From Chitinophaga rhizosphaerae (lineage in GTDB: Bacteria; Bacteroidota; Bacteroidia; Chitinophagales; Chitinophagaceae), in contig NZ_RXLO01000001.1 in assembly GCF_003958645.1 (NCBI RefSeq), forward strand, positions 682,001 through 746,000: DNA of 64,000 bases, written 5' to 3'. A program made the translations under genes and the position numbers. The notes under the pieces were generated by a model. The model did not search any database. It worked only from the letters and a program-made list of their open reading frames with translations, and was not told where the DNA came from. Below, one piece after another: positions 1-8,182 of this stretch (positions within the stretch are counted from its first letter, which is position 1; each line of letters begins with the position of its first letter).

Positions 1-123
1 GCAGGGCTCTGCATCGCCATCGGGCTGGCCATCGGGTTCCTCATCAAGAAGGTCCACATCGGCCTGCTGATCGGCCTCGCCCTTGGATTGCTCGGCGGCG
101 GATTATTGTCCAAACGCAATTGA
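1..123 (+). CDS. C-terminal end of a small membrane protein (partial)
   Basis: An open frame runs from the first base to a TGA at 121-123; the start lies outside the window. The 40 visible residues form two hydrophobic, glycine-rich segments (ending LLGGGLLSKRN) separated by a KKVH turn, so this is the end of an integral membrane protein. The next gene starts 2 bp later and the symporter follows with an overlap, so all three are probably one transcript. The family cannot be named from this fragment. Confidence 0.6.
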   Translation, partial: AGLCIAIGLAIGFLIKKVHIGLLIGLALGLLGGGLLSKRN

Positions 124-125
124 TT

Positions 126-251
126 ATGGAAGATCATCAATACGAGAAACCGCCGCTTTTCAGCCGCTGGAGCACCTGGTACGCCCTGGTGATCGGCTGG
201 CTCGTTGCACTGGTCGTGTTCTTTTATTTCTTTACCAAACACTATTCATGA
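126..251 (+). CDS. 41-residue single-TM protein, possible symporter partner
   Basis: This short ORF starts with ATG at 126 and ends with TGA at 249-251, which overlaps the ATG of the symporter (ATGA). It has a charged N-terminus (MEDHQYEKPP), one transmembrane helix at about residues 18-36 rich in W, V and F, and a short KHYS tail. The tight coupling suggests a small accessory subunit of the symporter. Known solute:sodium symporters often have a small membrane partner (DUF485 or DUF3311 type), but I see no clear motif of either family, so the role is inferred from position. Confidence 0.65.
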   Translation: MEDHQYEKPPLFSRWSTWYALVIGWLVALVVFFYFFTKHYS

Positions 252-1951
252 GTTATGCCGACTGGGCTGTGCTCGGTATTACCCTGATCGCCATCATTTT
301 ATACGGCGTCTGGAAAAGCCGCGGCCAGCAAAACCTCGACAGCTACTTCCTGGGAAACCGTTCCGTGCCCTGGTACATCGTGCTCCTGTCTATCATGGGC
401 ACACAGGCCAGCGCCATCACCTTCCTGAGCGCACCCGGCCAGGCGTATACCGACGGGATGCGGTTCGTGCAATACTACTTCGGGCTGCCGCTCGCCATGG
501 TGGTCATTTCCGCGGTTTTCGTCCCGATTTACAACAAACTGAAGGTCTACACCGCGTACGAATACCTCGAAAACCGGTTCGATCTCAAGACGCGCACCCT
601 TACTTCGTTCCTGTTTTTGCTGCAAAGGGCGCTGTCGACCGGGATCAGCATTTACGCTCCATCCATCATCCTGTCATCTTTACTGGGTTGGAACATTTAC
701 TATACAAACCTCTTCATGGGCGGGCTCCTCATCATTTACACGATGTACGGCGGCACGAAGGCCGTGTCTTACACGCAATCGCTGCAGCTGGGGGTTATTT
801 TCGTAGGGATGTTCCTGGCAGGATACATGGTAGTAAAACTGTTGCCTGCCGATATCGGATTCTCCGATGCGTTGCATGTTTCGGGCAAGATGGGGAAACT
901 GAACGTGATCGTGACGGATTTTAGCCTGAAAGACCGGTACAATATCTGGAGCGGGGTGATCGGCGGATTTTTCCTGGCGCTGTCGTATTTCGGGACAGAT
1001 CAGAGCCAGGTGGGCCGCTACCTCACCGCCCGCGACCTGACCGAAAGCCGGATGAGCCTGCTGATGAACGGGCTGGTGAAAGTGCCGATGCAATTCCTCA
1101 TCATGCTGATCGGCGCGCTGGTGTTCGTGTTTTACCTGTATTTCAAGGCGCCGATCAATTTCAACGAAGGCCTGATCCAGCAGGTGCACCAGTCGGAATA
1201 CGCCCCGCAGATGCAGGCGCTGGAGCAACGCTTTGATTCGCTGGAAGGCGTGCGGCAAACGCAGGTTAAAACCCTCGTGACGGCGCTCGACGCTAAAAAC
1301 GAAACCGCCATCCGCACCGCGCAGGCCGGCCTGAAGGCCTCCGAGACCGCGTCCAACTCGATCCGCGACGAAGCCAAAACCCTCATCCGCGAAGCCCTTC
1401 CGGCCGCAGATACGAGCGATACGAACTATATTTTCCTCCATTTCGTGGTGCATAACCTGCCCAAAGGGCTCGTAGGCCTGCTGATCGCCATCATCTTCCT
1501 CGCATCGTGGGGCAGCATCGCGGCCGCGCTCAATTCCCTCGCGTCTACCACCATGGTGGATTTCTACAAACGGATGTACAAACCCGAAGCCAGCGACCAC
1601 GAATACCTGCGCGCGTCCAAATTCTGGACGCTCATCTGGGGCGTCTTCTCCATCGGCGTGGCGCTGTTCGCCACCAACCTCGGCAGCCTCATCGAAGCCG
1701 TGAACATTCTCGGGTCATTGTTTTACGGGACGATCCTGGGGATTTTCGTGGTGGCCTTCGCCATGAAGCGCATCCGGGGCAACGCCGTTTTCTGGGGCGC
1801 GCTGCTGGCGGAAATCGCCGTGATCACCGTGTACCTCTCCGATATCGTTTCCTTCCTCTGGCTGAACGTGATCGGCTGCGTGCTCGTGATGCTTTTTTCT
1901 GCCATCCTCCAACCCATCCTTCCATCCCCCCAAACCAAACAGCCGGCGTAA
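248..1951 (+). CDS. Sodium:solute symporter (SSS family)
   Basis: This 567-residue, about 13-TM protein resembles the SSS family, which imports small solutes using the sodium gradient. The N-terminus (MSYADWAVLGITL, then SRGQQNLDSYFLGNRSVPWY) is the classic SSS beginning, and FFLALSYFGTDQSQVGRYLTA near residue 250 is the typical core motif. The start at 248 is chosen because it overlaps the stop of the upstream small protein; an open frame extends back to 83, but that part overlaps the upstream genes. Residues about 301-392 are a hydrophilic, alanine- and glutamate-rich, probably helical insert between two TM segments, which is not part of a minimal SSS fold. The substrate cannot be told. A bidirectional terminator follows. 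Confidence 0.88.
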   Translation: MSYADWAVLGITLIAIILYGVWKSRGQQNLDSYFLGNRSVPWYIVLLSIMGTQASAITFLSAPGQAYTDGMRFVQYYFGLPLAMVVISAVFVPIYNKLKVYTAYEYLENRFDLKTRTLTSFLFLLQRALSTGISIYAPSIILSSLLGWNIYYTNLFMGGLLIIYTMYGGTKAVSYTQSLQLGVIFVGMFLAGYMVVKLLPADIGFSDALHVSGKMGKLNVIVTDFSLKDRYNIWSGVIGGFFLALSYFGTDQSQVGRYLTARDLTESRMSLLMNGLVKVPMQFLIMLIGALVFVFYLYFKAPINFNEGLIQQVHQSEYAPQMQALEQRFDSLEGVRQTQVKTLVTALDAKNETAIRTAQAGLKASETASNSIRDEAKTLIREALPAADTSDTNYIFLHFVVHNLPKGLVGLLIAIIFLASWGSIAAALNSLASTTMVDFYKRMYKPEASDHEYLRASKFWTLIWGVFSIGVALFATNLGSLIEAVNILGSLFYGTILGIFVVAFAMKRIRGNAVFWGALLAEIAVITVYLSDIVSFLWLNVIGCVLVMLFSAILQPILPSPQTKQPA

Positions 1952-1970
1952 CACCGGATCCGGAATAAAA

Positions 1971-2007
1971 AAAGAGGATGGCCCCTTACGGACCATCCTC
2001 TTTTTTT
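1971..2007. terminator. Bidirectional terminator between symporter and DUF2911 gene
   Basis: The inverted repeat AGAGGATGG / CCATCCTCT (1973-1981 and 1993-2001) is flanked by an A-run on the left and a T-run on the right. It can therefore end both the rightward symporter transcript and the leftward signalling/DUF2911 transcript. Confidence 0.85.
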
Positions 2008-2023
2008 ACGATCACTTTTCCGG

Positions 2024-2866
2024 TTACAGGGTAGCGATCAGCTTTTCGTTGAGGGCTACGTAGTCGGCGTTGTTGGCAGCTTTCGCCAGCTCGGTGGATT
2101 TGGCGGCAGTGGCTTTGGCGCCGGATTTGTCGCCGGCTTTTGCCTGCATGCGGGCTTTCTGATAGAACATCCAGAAGGCTTTGGCATTAGCGGGCTCAGC
2201 CAGGGCCTGGTCCATCCACTTGATGGCCTGGTTCACGTCGCGGCCGGATTCGAAGTAGTACATGGCGGCCTGGAAGTAGGGCTTCTTGTCGCTTTTCATG
2301 CCTTCTTCGATAGACGCCATGATCTTGCCGTCGATGTCGGCCGTAACCTGGATGGGCACCATCGTCCTGTCCCACAGGATCATCATGGTCATGGAGCTGG
2401 GCGCCACGTCACCGAAGGTGATCAGGAACGATTCGACGGAGAAGGGCATTTCGGTAACGTCTGCAGTGAAGCGCACGACGTCTTCTGCGGGGTTATACCC
2501 GTCGATCCCCCAGTTTTTGAGGCCTTTGTTGACGATGATTTCCCAGCTGTTGCGGTTGGGAATGGCATAAAGCACGTATTCGCCTGCGGGCACGGGTTTG
2601 CCGTTGAGCTTCACGTCTTCTCCGAATTTAACGCGGGTGGCTGCGTTGGCCCCCATGCGCCAGATCTTGCCGTAAGGCACCAGGTCTCCCATGATGGTAC
2701 GGCCTTTCATGGCCGGACGGGAGTAGGAAACTTCCACGGAAGACAGGGCGAAGTCCTGTTTGATGGTCTGGGCAGGGCTAGGGGCGGGCAGTTTCACCTG
2801 CGCCTGGGCGGTAACGGTCATCACTCCGATCGCGGCGGCAGTGAGGAACGCGGATAGTTGTTTCAT
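2024..2866 (-). CDS. DUF2911 domain protein, secreted
   Basis: This 280-residue protein has a signal peptide ending in TAQAQ. Residues about 30-175 form a DUF2911 domain: note SRPAMKGRTIMGDLVPYGKIWRMGANAAT and the later FLITFGDV. The C-terminal 100 residues are helical and TPR-like (YYFESGRDVNQAIKWMDQAL). DUF2911 proteins are common in Bacteroidota and have no known biochemical function. The gene lies 42 bp downstream of the NarL-type response regulator with no terminator between them, so it may be the last gene of that operon or a nearby target. It ends at the shared terminator. Confidence 0.88.
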   Translation of the reverse strand: MKQLSAFLTAAAIGVMTVTAQAQVKLPAPSPAQTIKQDFALSSVEVSYSRPAMKGRTIMGDLVPYGKIWRMGANAATRVKFGEDVKLNGKPVPAGEYVLYAIPNRNSWEIIVNKGLKNWGIDGYNPAEDVVRFTADVTEMPFSVESFLITFGDVAPSSMTMMILWDRTMVPIQVTADIDGKIMASIEEGMKSDKKPYFQAAMYYFESGRDVNQAIKWMDQALAEPANAKAFWMFYQKARMQAKAGDKSGAKATAAKSTELAKAANNADYVALNEKLIATL

Positions 2867-2908
2867 ATTGATTTTGTTGTTGTTATGGATAATTGTGTAT
2901 TTCTGCCA

Positions 2909-3568
2909 TTATTCGACCAGCCCGTTCCGGAAGGCGTATAACACGAGGCCGACGGTGTTTTTCACCCCGAGTTTTTCGAGGAGTTTTTGCCGGAGGCCTT
3001 CGACCGTCCGCGGACTGAGAAAAATCTGTTCGGAAATCTCCTGGGTCGTCTGTTCACTGCAAATGAGCTTCAGCACTTCCAGCTCACGGTCGGTGAGCTG
3101 TACTTCGTTCTTGAACGTGGGCTTGAACTGTTGCTTGTTTTTATGGAGGACCTTCTTCAGAAGGGCCAGGTTCACATTTTCGTTAAAGTAAAACCCTTTT
3201 TCGTAAGTGGTGCAGATCGCTTCGTAAATTTCTTCCGGTTCACTGTTTTTGAGCAAATAGGCATTGGCGCCATTCTCTACGAGATGGACAATAAAGTTGT
3301 CGTCTTCATACATGGTGAGGATGATGATCTTGACCTGCGGATACTTCTCGCGGACCTTGATGGTAGCCTGGATGCCGTCCATTTTGGGCATTTTCAGGTC
3401 CATAAGGATCACGTCTGGCAGCTGGTCCTGCATGATTTGCAGTAAATGTTCACCGTCCTCCGCTTCAAAAACGACGTTGATGTTTTCGTACGGCGTGAGG
3501 GTTTGGATGACTCCGCTCCGGAAAATCTTGTGGTCGTCTGCGATTGCGACCTTAATAGGCAGCAGCAT
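2909..3568 (-). CDS. NarL/FixJ-type response regulator (module copy 1)
   Basis: This 219-residue protein has an N-terminal receiver domain with acidic pair D11-D12, phosphoacceptor D57 (VILMDLKMPKMDG), T85 and K107, and a C-terminal LuxR-type helix-turn-helix (LTDRELEVLKLICSEQTTQEISEQIFLSPRTVEGLRQ is split here by its key parts LTDRELEVL and LSPRTVEG). It is expected to be phosphorylated by the kinase encoded just upstream, 21 bp away, and to bind DNA. It is the fourth gene of a four-gene unit whose diverged copy lies at 33273-35992. Its targets are unknown; the DUF2911 gene directly downstream is one candidate. Confidence 0.92.
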   Translation of the reverse strand: MLLPIKVAIADDHKIFRSGVIQTLTPYENINVVFEAEDGEHLLQIMQDQLPDVILMDLKMPKMDGIQATIKVREKYPQVKIIILTMYEDDNFIVHLVENGANAYLLKNSEPEEIYEAICTTYEKGFYFNENVNLALLKKVLHKNKQQFKPTFKNEVQLTDRELEVLKLICSEQTTQEISEQIFLSPRTVEGLRQKLLEKLGVKNTVGLVLYAFRNGLVE

Positions 3569-3589
3569 ACTGAAAGTTTAAAGATATAG

Positions 3590-4384
3590 CTATGCTATGG
3601 GCTGATAATTCTCCACCCTGATCTCGGCGCTTGTGCCTTTGGGTGAATTTTTTACAAATGTGATGTTTCCGCCGATAATATTCAAGCGGCTTTCGATATT
3701 TTTTAGTCCCAGGTGCCCGGTTTTCTGCCGCGAGGCGGCCAGATTCTCGATGAGTTGCTCGTTTCCGTCGTCTTCCACGCGGATGGTGAGCGTTTGCGGG
3801 GTGCTTTGATAGGTGATGAGGACCTGCCGGGCTTCGGCGTGTTTGAGGATATTATTCATCAGTTCCTGGACAACGCGGTAAACGTTGAGGGCTTTTTCGC
3901 GGTCTACGGGGAAAGTGCTCCCGTCTGTCCGGAACTGGATGGCGATCTGCCGGTTTTTGTTCATGAGGCTGGCGAAGGAGTCGAGCGCATGGCTGAGCCC
4001 CAGGTTTTCCAGCGTGGTGGGGTGGAGGCTTTGGGAGATGAAGCGGAGTTGCTGGATGATGGTGTCTGTGAATTCCTTCGTTTCCTTGATCCGTTCCTTT
4101 TCCCCGTTTCCGGCGAGCTGCTGGAGGGAATTGAGGCTAAGCTTGAGCACGGAGAGCTGGGCACCGACTTCGTCGTGCAGGTCTTCGGCTATTCTTTTCC
4201 GTTCGATTTCCTGGCCCTGGAGCACCGCTACGAGGCGTTCCTTCTGCAGCTGGAGGTCTTTATCCTTGAGGATGAGTTTGTACTGTACCACCTGCTTTTG
4301 TTGCAACACCACCATGATGACCACGAAAATACCGAGGCTCATCATAACGATCGTACCCGCCAGAATTAATTGCAGCGTGTTCAT
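3590..4384 (-). CDS. HisKA_3 sensor histidine kinase (module copy 1)
   Basis: This 264-residue kinase has one N-terminal TM helix (about residues 6-27), a coiled-coil stretch, the HisKA_3 dimerisation box with the phosphorylated His at about residue 70 (RIAEDLHDEVGAQLS), and an HATPase domain (VVQELMNNILKHAE, then VEDDGN). It has no sensor domain of its own, so the signal probably comes from the multi-TM protein encoded next to it. The start at 4384 is chosen because the ATG overlaps the stop of that gene (ATGA). A longer frame to 4453 would overlap it by 70 bp and carry a non-conserved tail. Confidence 0.9.
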   Translation of the reverse strand: MNTLQLILAGTIVMMSLGIFVVIMVVLQQKQVVQYKLILKDKDLQLQKERLVAVLQGQEIERKRIAEDLHDEVGAQLSVLKLSLNSLQQLAGNGEKERIKETKEFTDTIIQQLRFISQSLHPTTLENLGLSHALDSFASLMNKNRQIAIQFRTDGSTFPVDREKALNVYRVVQELMNNILKHAEARQVLITYQSTPQTLTIRVEDDGNEQLIENLAASRQKTGHLGLKNIESRLNIIGGNITFVKNSPKGTSAEIRVENYQPIA

Positions 4385-5055
4385 GATCTCGCTCGTTTGA
4401 TTTTTAAGAGCCCAATATAAAAAACTATTACCTGAATGATGCCGGCGATCCATCCGAGGCCCTGGGTGATCCGGAAAAGATTGATGATTTCCGGGCCGGG
4501 CTCGTCGTTGAGCAGGAAGTTGAAAGACAGGTAAAGGATGAAGTTACAGCACTGGTAAACGAAAATGCCGGAATTGAACCAGAATTCAGGTATGGAGGTG
4601 ATGTAGATGGAACGTTCGATGAGGGTGTTGTCGCGGACGAGCTGCATGAAGAACAGGATGCCGTAGACGATGAGCACGAAGGTGCGGACCGACACGAAGA
4701 TGGAACTGAAGCCGCTGGGGCCGCTGATCCAGAAGAAATCGACCACGAAAAGGACGGTGATAGCGGGTATGAGGCCGCGAATGATTTTTTTGGTATGGGG
4801 CTTTTTGAGGACTTTAATATAGAACCAGGAAAGGATGTAAAACCCTATCAGGAACATGACGGCATGCCATGCCAGGTTATGTCTGAAAATACGGGCCAGC
4901 ATTTCGGCCCCAACGCTCAGTACGGCAGAATAAATGGCGTACACGTACATGATACGTTGGTCCTTATCGAACAGCCTGTAGTTTAAAGTGAAGGGGATCA
5001 GAAGCAGGACTTCGATCCCCATCATGAAATAAAAAATGTAGTGATGCAGCGGCAC
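4381..5055 (-). CDS. Multi-TM membrane protein, putative sensor (module copy 1)
   Basis: This 224-residue integral membrane protein has about six or seven hydrophobic helices, a DKD motif near residue 30, RDN at 141-143 and P-x-FW-x-x-SG at 156-163. The protein encoded at 33917-34570 has the same length, helix pattern and motifs (DKD near residue 25, RDD at 139-141, PPFWWVSG at 150-157), so the two appear homologous. Both sit directly upstream of, and overlap, a sensor-less HisKA_3 kinase. The inference is that this protein is the membrane sensing subunit of the kinase. I know of no named family for it. Confidence 0.8.
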   Translation of the reverse strand: MPLHHYIFYFMMGIEVLLLIPFTLNYRLFDKDQRIMYVYAIYSAVLSVGAEMLARIFRHNLAWHAVMFLIGFYILSWFYIKVLKKPHTKKIIRGLIPAITVLFVVDFFWISGPSGFSSIFVSVRTFVLIVYGILFFMQLVRDNTLIERSIYITSIPEFWFNSGIFVYQCCNFILYLSFNFLLNDEPGPEIINLFRITQGLGWIAGIIQVIVFYIGLLKIKRARS

Positions 5056-5076
5056 GTAATAGACTTTATCCTTGAT

Positions 5077-5472
5077 TTACTCGATGTCAGAATTCAGGGG
5101 GTTCGCTACTTTGGGGCAGTCGAAGGGGCAGAATCCGTCGGTGATCAGGGCTCCGGTATTGGCGGAAGCTTTCTTCCCGACGCTCCGGGTCTGGGCCGGC
5201 AGGATATCTTCACCATCGGCATCCGTGGCAGTGAGCACGAAATGCTTGTCCACCTTACCGTCTCCGTCCACGTCCAGCCCGTAATAAATGCGAAGACCGA
5301 TCGCGCCTTCCTGCGAAAGCAGTTCGTTCAGTTTATCGATCCCGAAGAACTGGGACATGACGGGATCCTTGTGCTTTTTGCGGTCCAGCTGATCTACCCG
5401 GTAGTTTTTCGTGAGTTTGGCGGCATGCGCCAAGGGGATGAAAATCCCCGTGTCTTTCTTAAACTTTGACAT
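5077..5472 (-). CDS. Small CPxxC-type protein of unknown function (module copy 1)
   Basis: This 131-residue protein has no signal peptide. Visible features are a helical N-terminus (IPLAHAAKLTKNYR), a central GLRIYYG motif at 59-65, an Asp-rich loop DVDGDGKVD at 67-75 that looks like a calcium-binding loop but lacks the final Glu, a VLTATDADG strand, and a C-terminal CPFDC pair (C115, C119). The gene at 33273 encodes a larger, membrane-anchored relative with GVRFYYA, VLVTT and CPPPKNC in the same order. It is the first gene of the four-gene signalling unit, 21 bp before the membrane protein. I know similar uncharacterised proteins from Bacteroidota, but no function. Confidence 0.75.
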   Translation of the reverse strand: MSKFKKDTGIFIPLAHAAKLTKNYRVDQLDRKKHKDPVMSQFFGIDKLNELLSQEGAIGLRIYYGLDVDGDGKVDKHFVLTATDADGEDILPAQTRSVGKKASANTGALITDGFCPFDCPKVANPLNSDIE

Positions 5473-5892
5473 GGTGTTTCATTTAGGAGTTAGTAATAAT
5501 GAAAAAAAAGTTGCCGGTAAAATTATCACAAAATCCCAATCCTCAAACTGTTGCTGAAAACGCCTGCCATGGCTGTCATGCGTATTGAAAATCAGGTATA
5601 ATTGCCGCCACTGCGGATTTGGCAGCATGGGGGAGGGCCCTGGCGAAGGGGATTTTACGTAATCCACGCGTAAAAATGCGTAGAAGTACGCATTCGGTAT
5701 TTCCCGTGATAGTTCGCTTGATTAAGGCCCGAAAACGCTCAACCTTTGTACGGTGGAAAATGACCATGTAGACAGCGCAATCAAAGGCCTTTCTACCATA
5801 GTTTGTTTCGTTAGTATGCAGAGGGCTCCCGGTGCCCCAAAACCGGATGTAACACAGCGTACCCCAAAATGTAAAGCCCAAAGTGAATCGCC
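5473..5892. other. Divergent intergenic region, no gene seen
   Basis: These 420 bp separate the leftward signalling operon from the rightward orphan gene at 5893 and must hold both promoters. Short frames on the minus strand (5479-5667 and 5576-5881) look non-coding. I see no exact TAnnTTTG box and no clear hairpin. Confidence 0.5.
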
Positions 5893-6780
5893 ATGAGTTA
5901 CCTATTGATCGGCAACATCTCTGCGTTGATCTGTGAGGAGTGCATGGAACCCCTGGCCGACGCGCGCATCAGGATTTACCTGCCCGAAGGCCCGCACGAC
6001 CCCGATGTTCTGGCCCGCGGTATCTTCAAAGATCTGCGACAGATCCCCGGCACCCAGGTGAGGGCCAAGGCAGACCGCCTCCTCGCCGAAGCCGACCTCG
6101 ACGGCAAAGGGAACTTCTGCCTGTCGTGGGACGAGAGCCACCTGTTCACCGAACCGCTGGAACTCGACATAACACTCAACAGCGTGCCCGGCGCACGCAA
6201 CGCAAGAGAAGGAAGTGCACAGTACCATCTGAGCACCTTCGTGCCCCATTGGAAAAGAGACCGCGACAAGTTCCTCGCCGCATTCGCGTACGTGGTGCCT
6301 GCCGCAAAATGGTCTAACATCCGTCGAGACTTCGGCGCATGGGCCGTAGCCGGGACCGTCCGCCATGCAGACACCGGTGAAGCCCTGCGGACCGTAAGGG
6401 TCGAAGCCTATAACGCCCTCAACGATAAACTGCTGGGCCGCGGCTATACCAACGAGCTGGGAAGGTATCAACTCTACTTCTCCCGCGAAATGCTCACCGG
6501 AAGCCGCATGATGCAGATCATCCGCGAAGGCAGATATGGGATTTCCGACTCGCCCGACGTCTACTTCAAAGTCTTCGACCGCGGCCAGACCGTGCTCGAA
6601 GAAGACGGTTCAATAGCCCGGCAACCCGGCCGGCGGCGGATCGCCCACTGCTCACGGCAGAACCTGAACGCCAGGCCTGCAACCCAACCCCGAAAAACCG
6701 GCTCCTTCTCCGGATGGATCAATGGATTCATCTCCGGGAAAGTCCGCAGTCAGAATAAGGACAAATATGTAATGTACTAA
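5893..6780 (+). CDS. Orphan protein with two transthyretin-like repeats
   Basis: This 295-residue protein has no signal peptide. Two stretches look like related beta-sandwich units: one near residues 5-85 (GNISALICEECMEPLADARIRIY) and one near 150-225 (VAGTVRHADTGEALRTVRVEAYN, then GRGYTNELGRYQLYF). The second resembles carboxypeptidase-regulatory or transthyretin-like folds. The last 70 residues are basic, of low complexity and poorly protein-like, so the gene may have suffered a late frameshift, although I could not find a better frame. It stands alone between a signalling operon and xerD. The function is unknown. Confidence 0.6.
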   Translation: MSYLLIGNISALICEECMEPLADARIRIYLPEGPHDPDVLARGIFKDLRQIPGTQVRAKADRLLAEADLDGKGNFCLSWDESHLFTEPLELDITLNSVPGARNAREGSAQYHLSTFVPHWKRDRDKFLAAFAYVVPAAKWSNIRRDFGAWAVAGTVRHADTGEALRTVRVEAYNALNDKLLGRGYTNELGRYQLYFSREMLTGSRMMQIIREGRYGISDSPDVYFKVFDRGQTVLEEDGSIARQPGRRRIAHCSRQNLNARPATQPRKTGSFSGWINGFISGKVRSQNKDKYVMY

Positions 6781-6974
6781 TCTGACCATGATGGAAAGCC
6801 CCAAATACGACAACAGCTACCTGCATTCAGCCAAGCCGCCAAAGGTAGCTGTTCTTTCCCTTTCTGACATCATAGACAAGTCCCTATAGCTCCAAACCCG
6901 GTCTGGTCCCAGGACCGCCGGGCGTTGCCATAACCCTCGCAGCTATTTATTATCACAAACAAGTTTGAGAAACA

Positions 6975-7952
6975 TTACCGGTTGAATGCCGGATGGAACT
7001 GCACGAGCATATCGCGGAGGTATTCGCGGTTGAGATGGGTATAGATCTCGGTAGTGGTTATGCTTTCGTGGCCCAGCATTTCCTGGACAGACACCAGGTC
7101 GGCCCCGGCTTCCACCAGGTGCGTGGCGAAGGAATGCCGGAAAGTATGGGGCGAAATATTCTTTTTGATGTTCGCCAAAACGGCCAGCTCCTTGATGATG
7201 AGGAACACCATCACCCGCGTAAGGCCTCTTCCCCGGCGGTTCAGGAACAATATGTCTTCATGCCCCCGGGCGATATCGATCCTGCTCCGGAAGTCCTTCC
7301 TATATATATTAATGTGCTCGACCGTAGAATCACCGATGGGGATCAGCCGCTCCTTGTCGCCCTTCCCCGTCACCCGGATAAATCCCTCCTGGAAATACAG
7401 CTGCGAAAGCCGGAGCCCCACCGCCTCGCTCACCCGCAGGCCACAGGCGTACATCGTTTCCAGCAGGGCGATGTTGCGCTGCACGAGGTGCGCGTCGTTG
7501 GGGATTTTCTGCCCAGTTTCCGGGTCTAACTTGTATTCGCCCGTCTTCGGGTCTTTTTTGTACCCCACATGCTCCGGCACCCGGGCGATCATGGCGTCGA
7601 TCTCCTCCACACTGAGGAAATCGGGCAGCTTGCGGGGCGTTTTGGGCGCCTCCAGCAACTGCGAAGGATCGTGCGGGATCATATCTTCCAGCAACAGGTA
7701 CCGGAAAAACGTCCGGATCCCGGAGATCATCCGCGCCTGGCTGCTGGCCGTCATCCCCAGTTCCGCCACCCAGCGCACGCACCCCTCCAGCTCTGCCAGC
7801 GAAACGGATGCCGGTCCAACAGGTTTGCCGGCCTGCAGGAGGTACCGCGTCAGGATCTTCACATCCCGCTCATACGCCTCTATCGTATGCGCCGATAAAG
7901 AACGCTCCATCCGCAAATGGACCTTAAACCCGTTGATCGATGCTTCCCACAT
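6975..7952 (-). CDS. xerD: Tyrosine recombinase XerD
   Basis: This 325-residue tyrosine recombinase is expected to act with XerC at dif to resolve chromosome dimers. It has a SAM-like N-terminal core-binding domain (residues 1-95) and a catalytic domain with R173 (ACGLRVSEA), a Lys in VTGKGDKER, H269 and R272 (SPHTFRHSFATHL), H295 (LGHESITTT) and the nucleophile Y304 (EIYTHLN). It is about 25 residues longer than a usual XerD because of an insert at 129-153 containing two similar DPxTGxY/K units. XerC and XerD are hard to tell apart by eye; the LGHESITTTEIYTHLN ending favours XerD. It is not beside any mobile element. Confidence 0.9.
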   Translation of the reverse strand: MWEASINGFKVHLRMERSLSAHTIEAYERDVKILTRYLLQAGKPVGPASVSLAELEGCVRWVAELGMTASSQARMISGIRTFFRYLLLEDMIPHDPSQLLEAPKTPRKLPDFLSVEEIDAMIARVPEHVGYKKDPKTGEYKLDPETGQKIPNDAHLVQRNIALLETMYACGLRVSEAVGLRLSQLYFQEGFIRVTGKGDKERLIPIGDSTVEHINIYRKDFRSRIDIARGHEDILFLNRRGRGLTRVMVFLIIKELAVLANIKKNISPHTFRHSFATHLVEAGADLVSVQEMLGHESITTTEIYTHLNREYLRDMLVQFHPAFNR

Positions 7953-8182
7953 AAAAGTAAAAATACCGCAATGCCCCGAAACTATTTACTTGCATTAACA
8001 ATTTTAATCATGCAAGCGTTAGTATTGGATAAAACGGTTCTAAACCTGCCCTTGTTTGAAAAAATTCAACAAATTCGTTTGAATGTTTAGAAATAAACAA
8101 AGAAAAAATACATTCTTTTACTACTTTTATACCCGCTGAATTTTAGCATTAATGTTAAATTGATTGTCTGAATACCACAGTT

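Noticed and set aside
6975-7952. The recombinase as an integron or integrative-element integrase
   Set aside because: The sequence fits XerD, and no attachment repeats, cargo genes or tRNA are near it.
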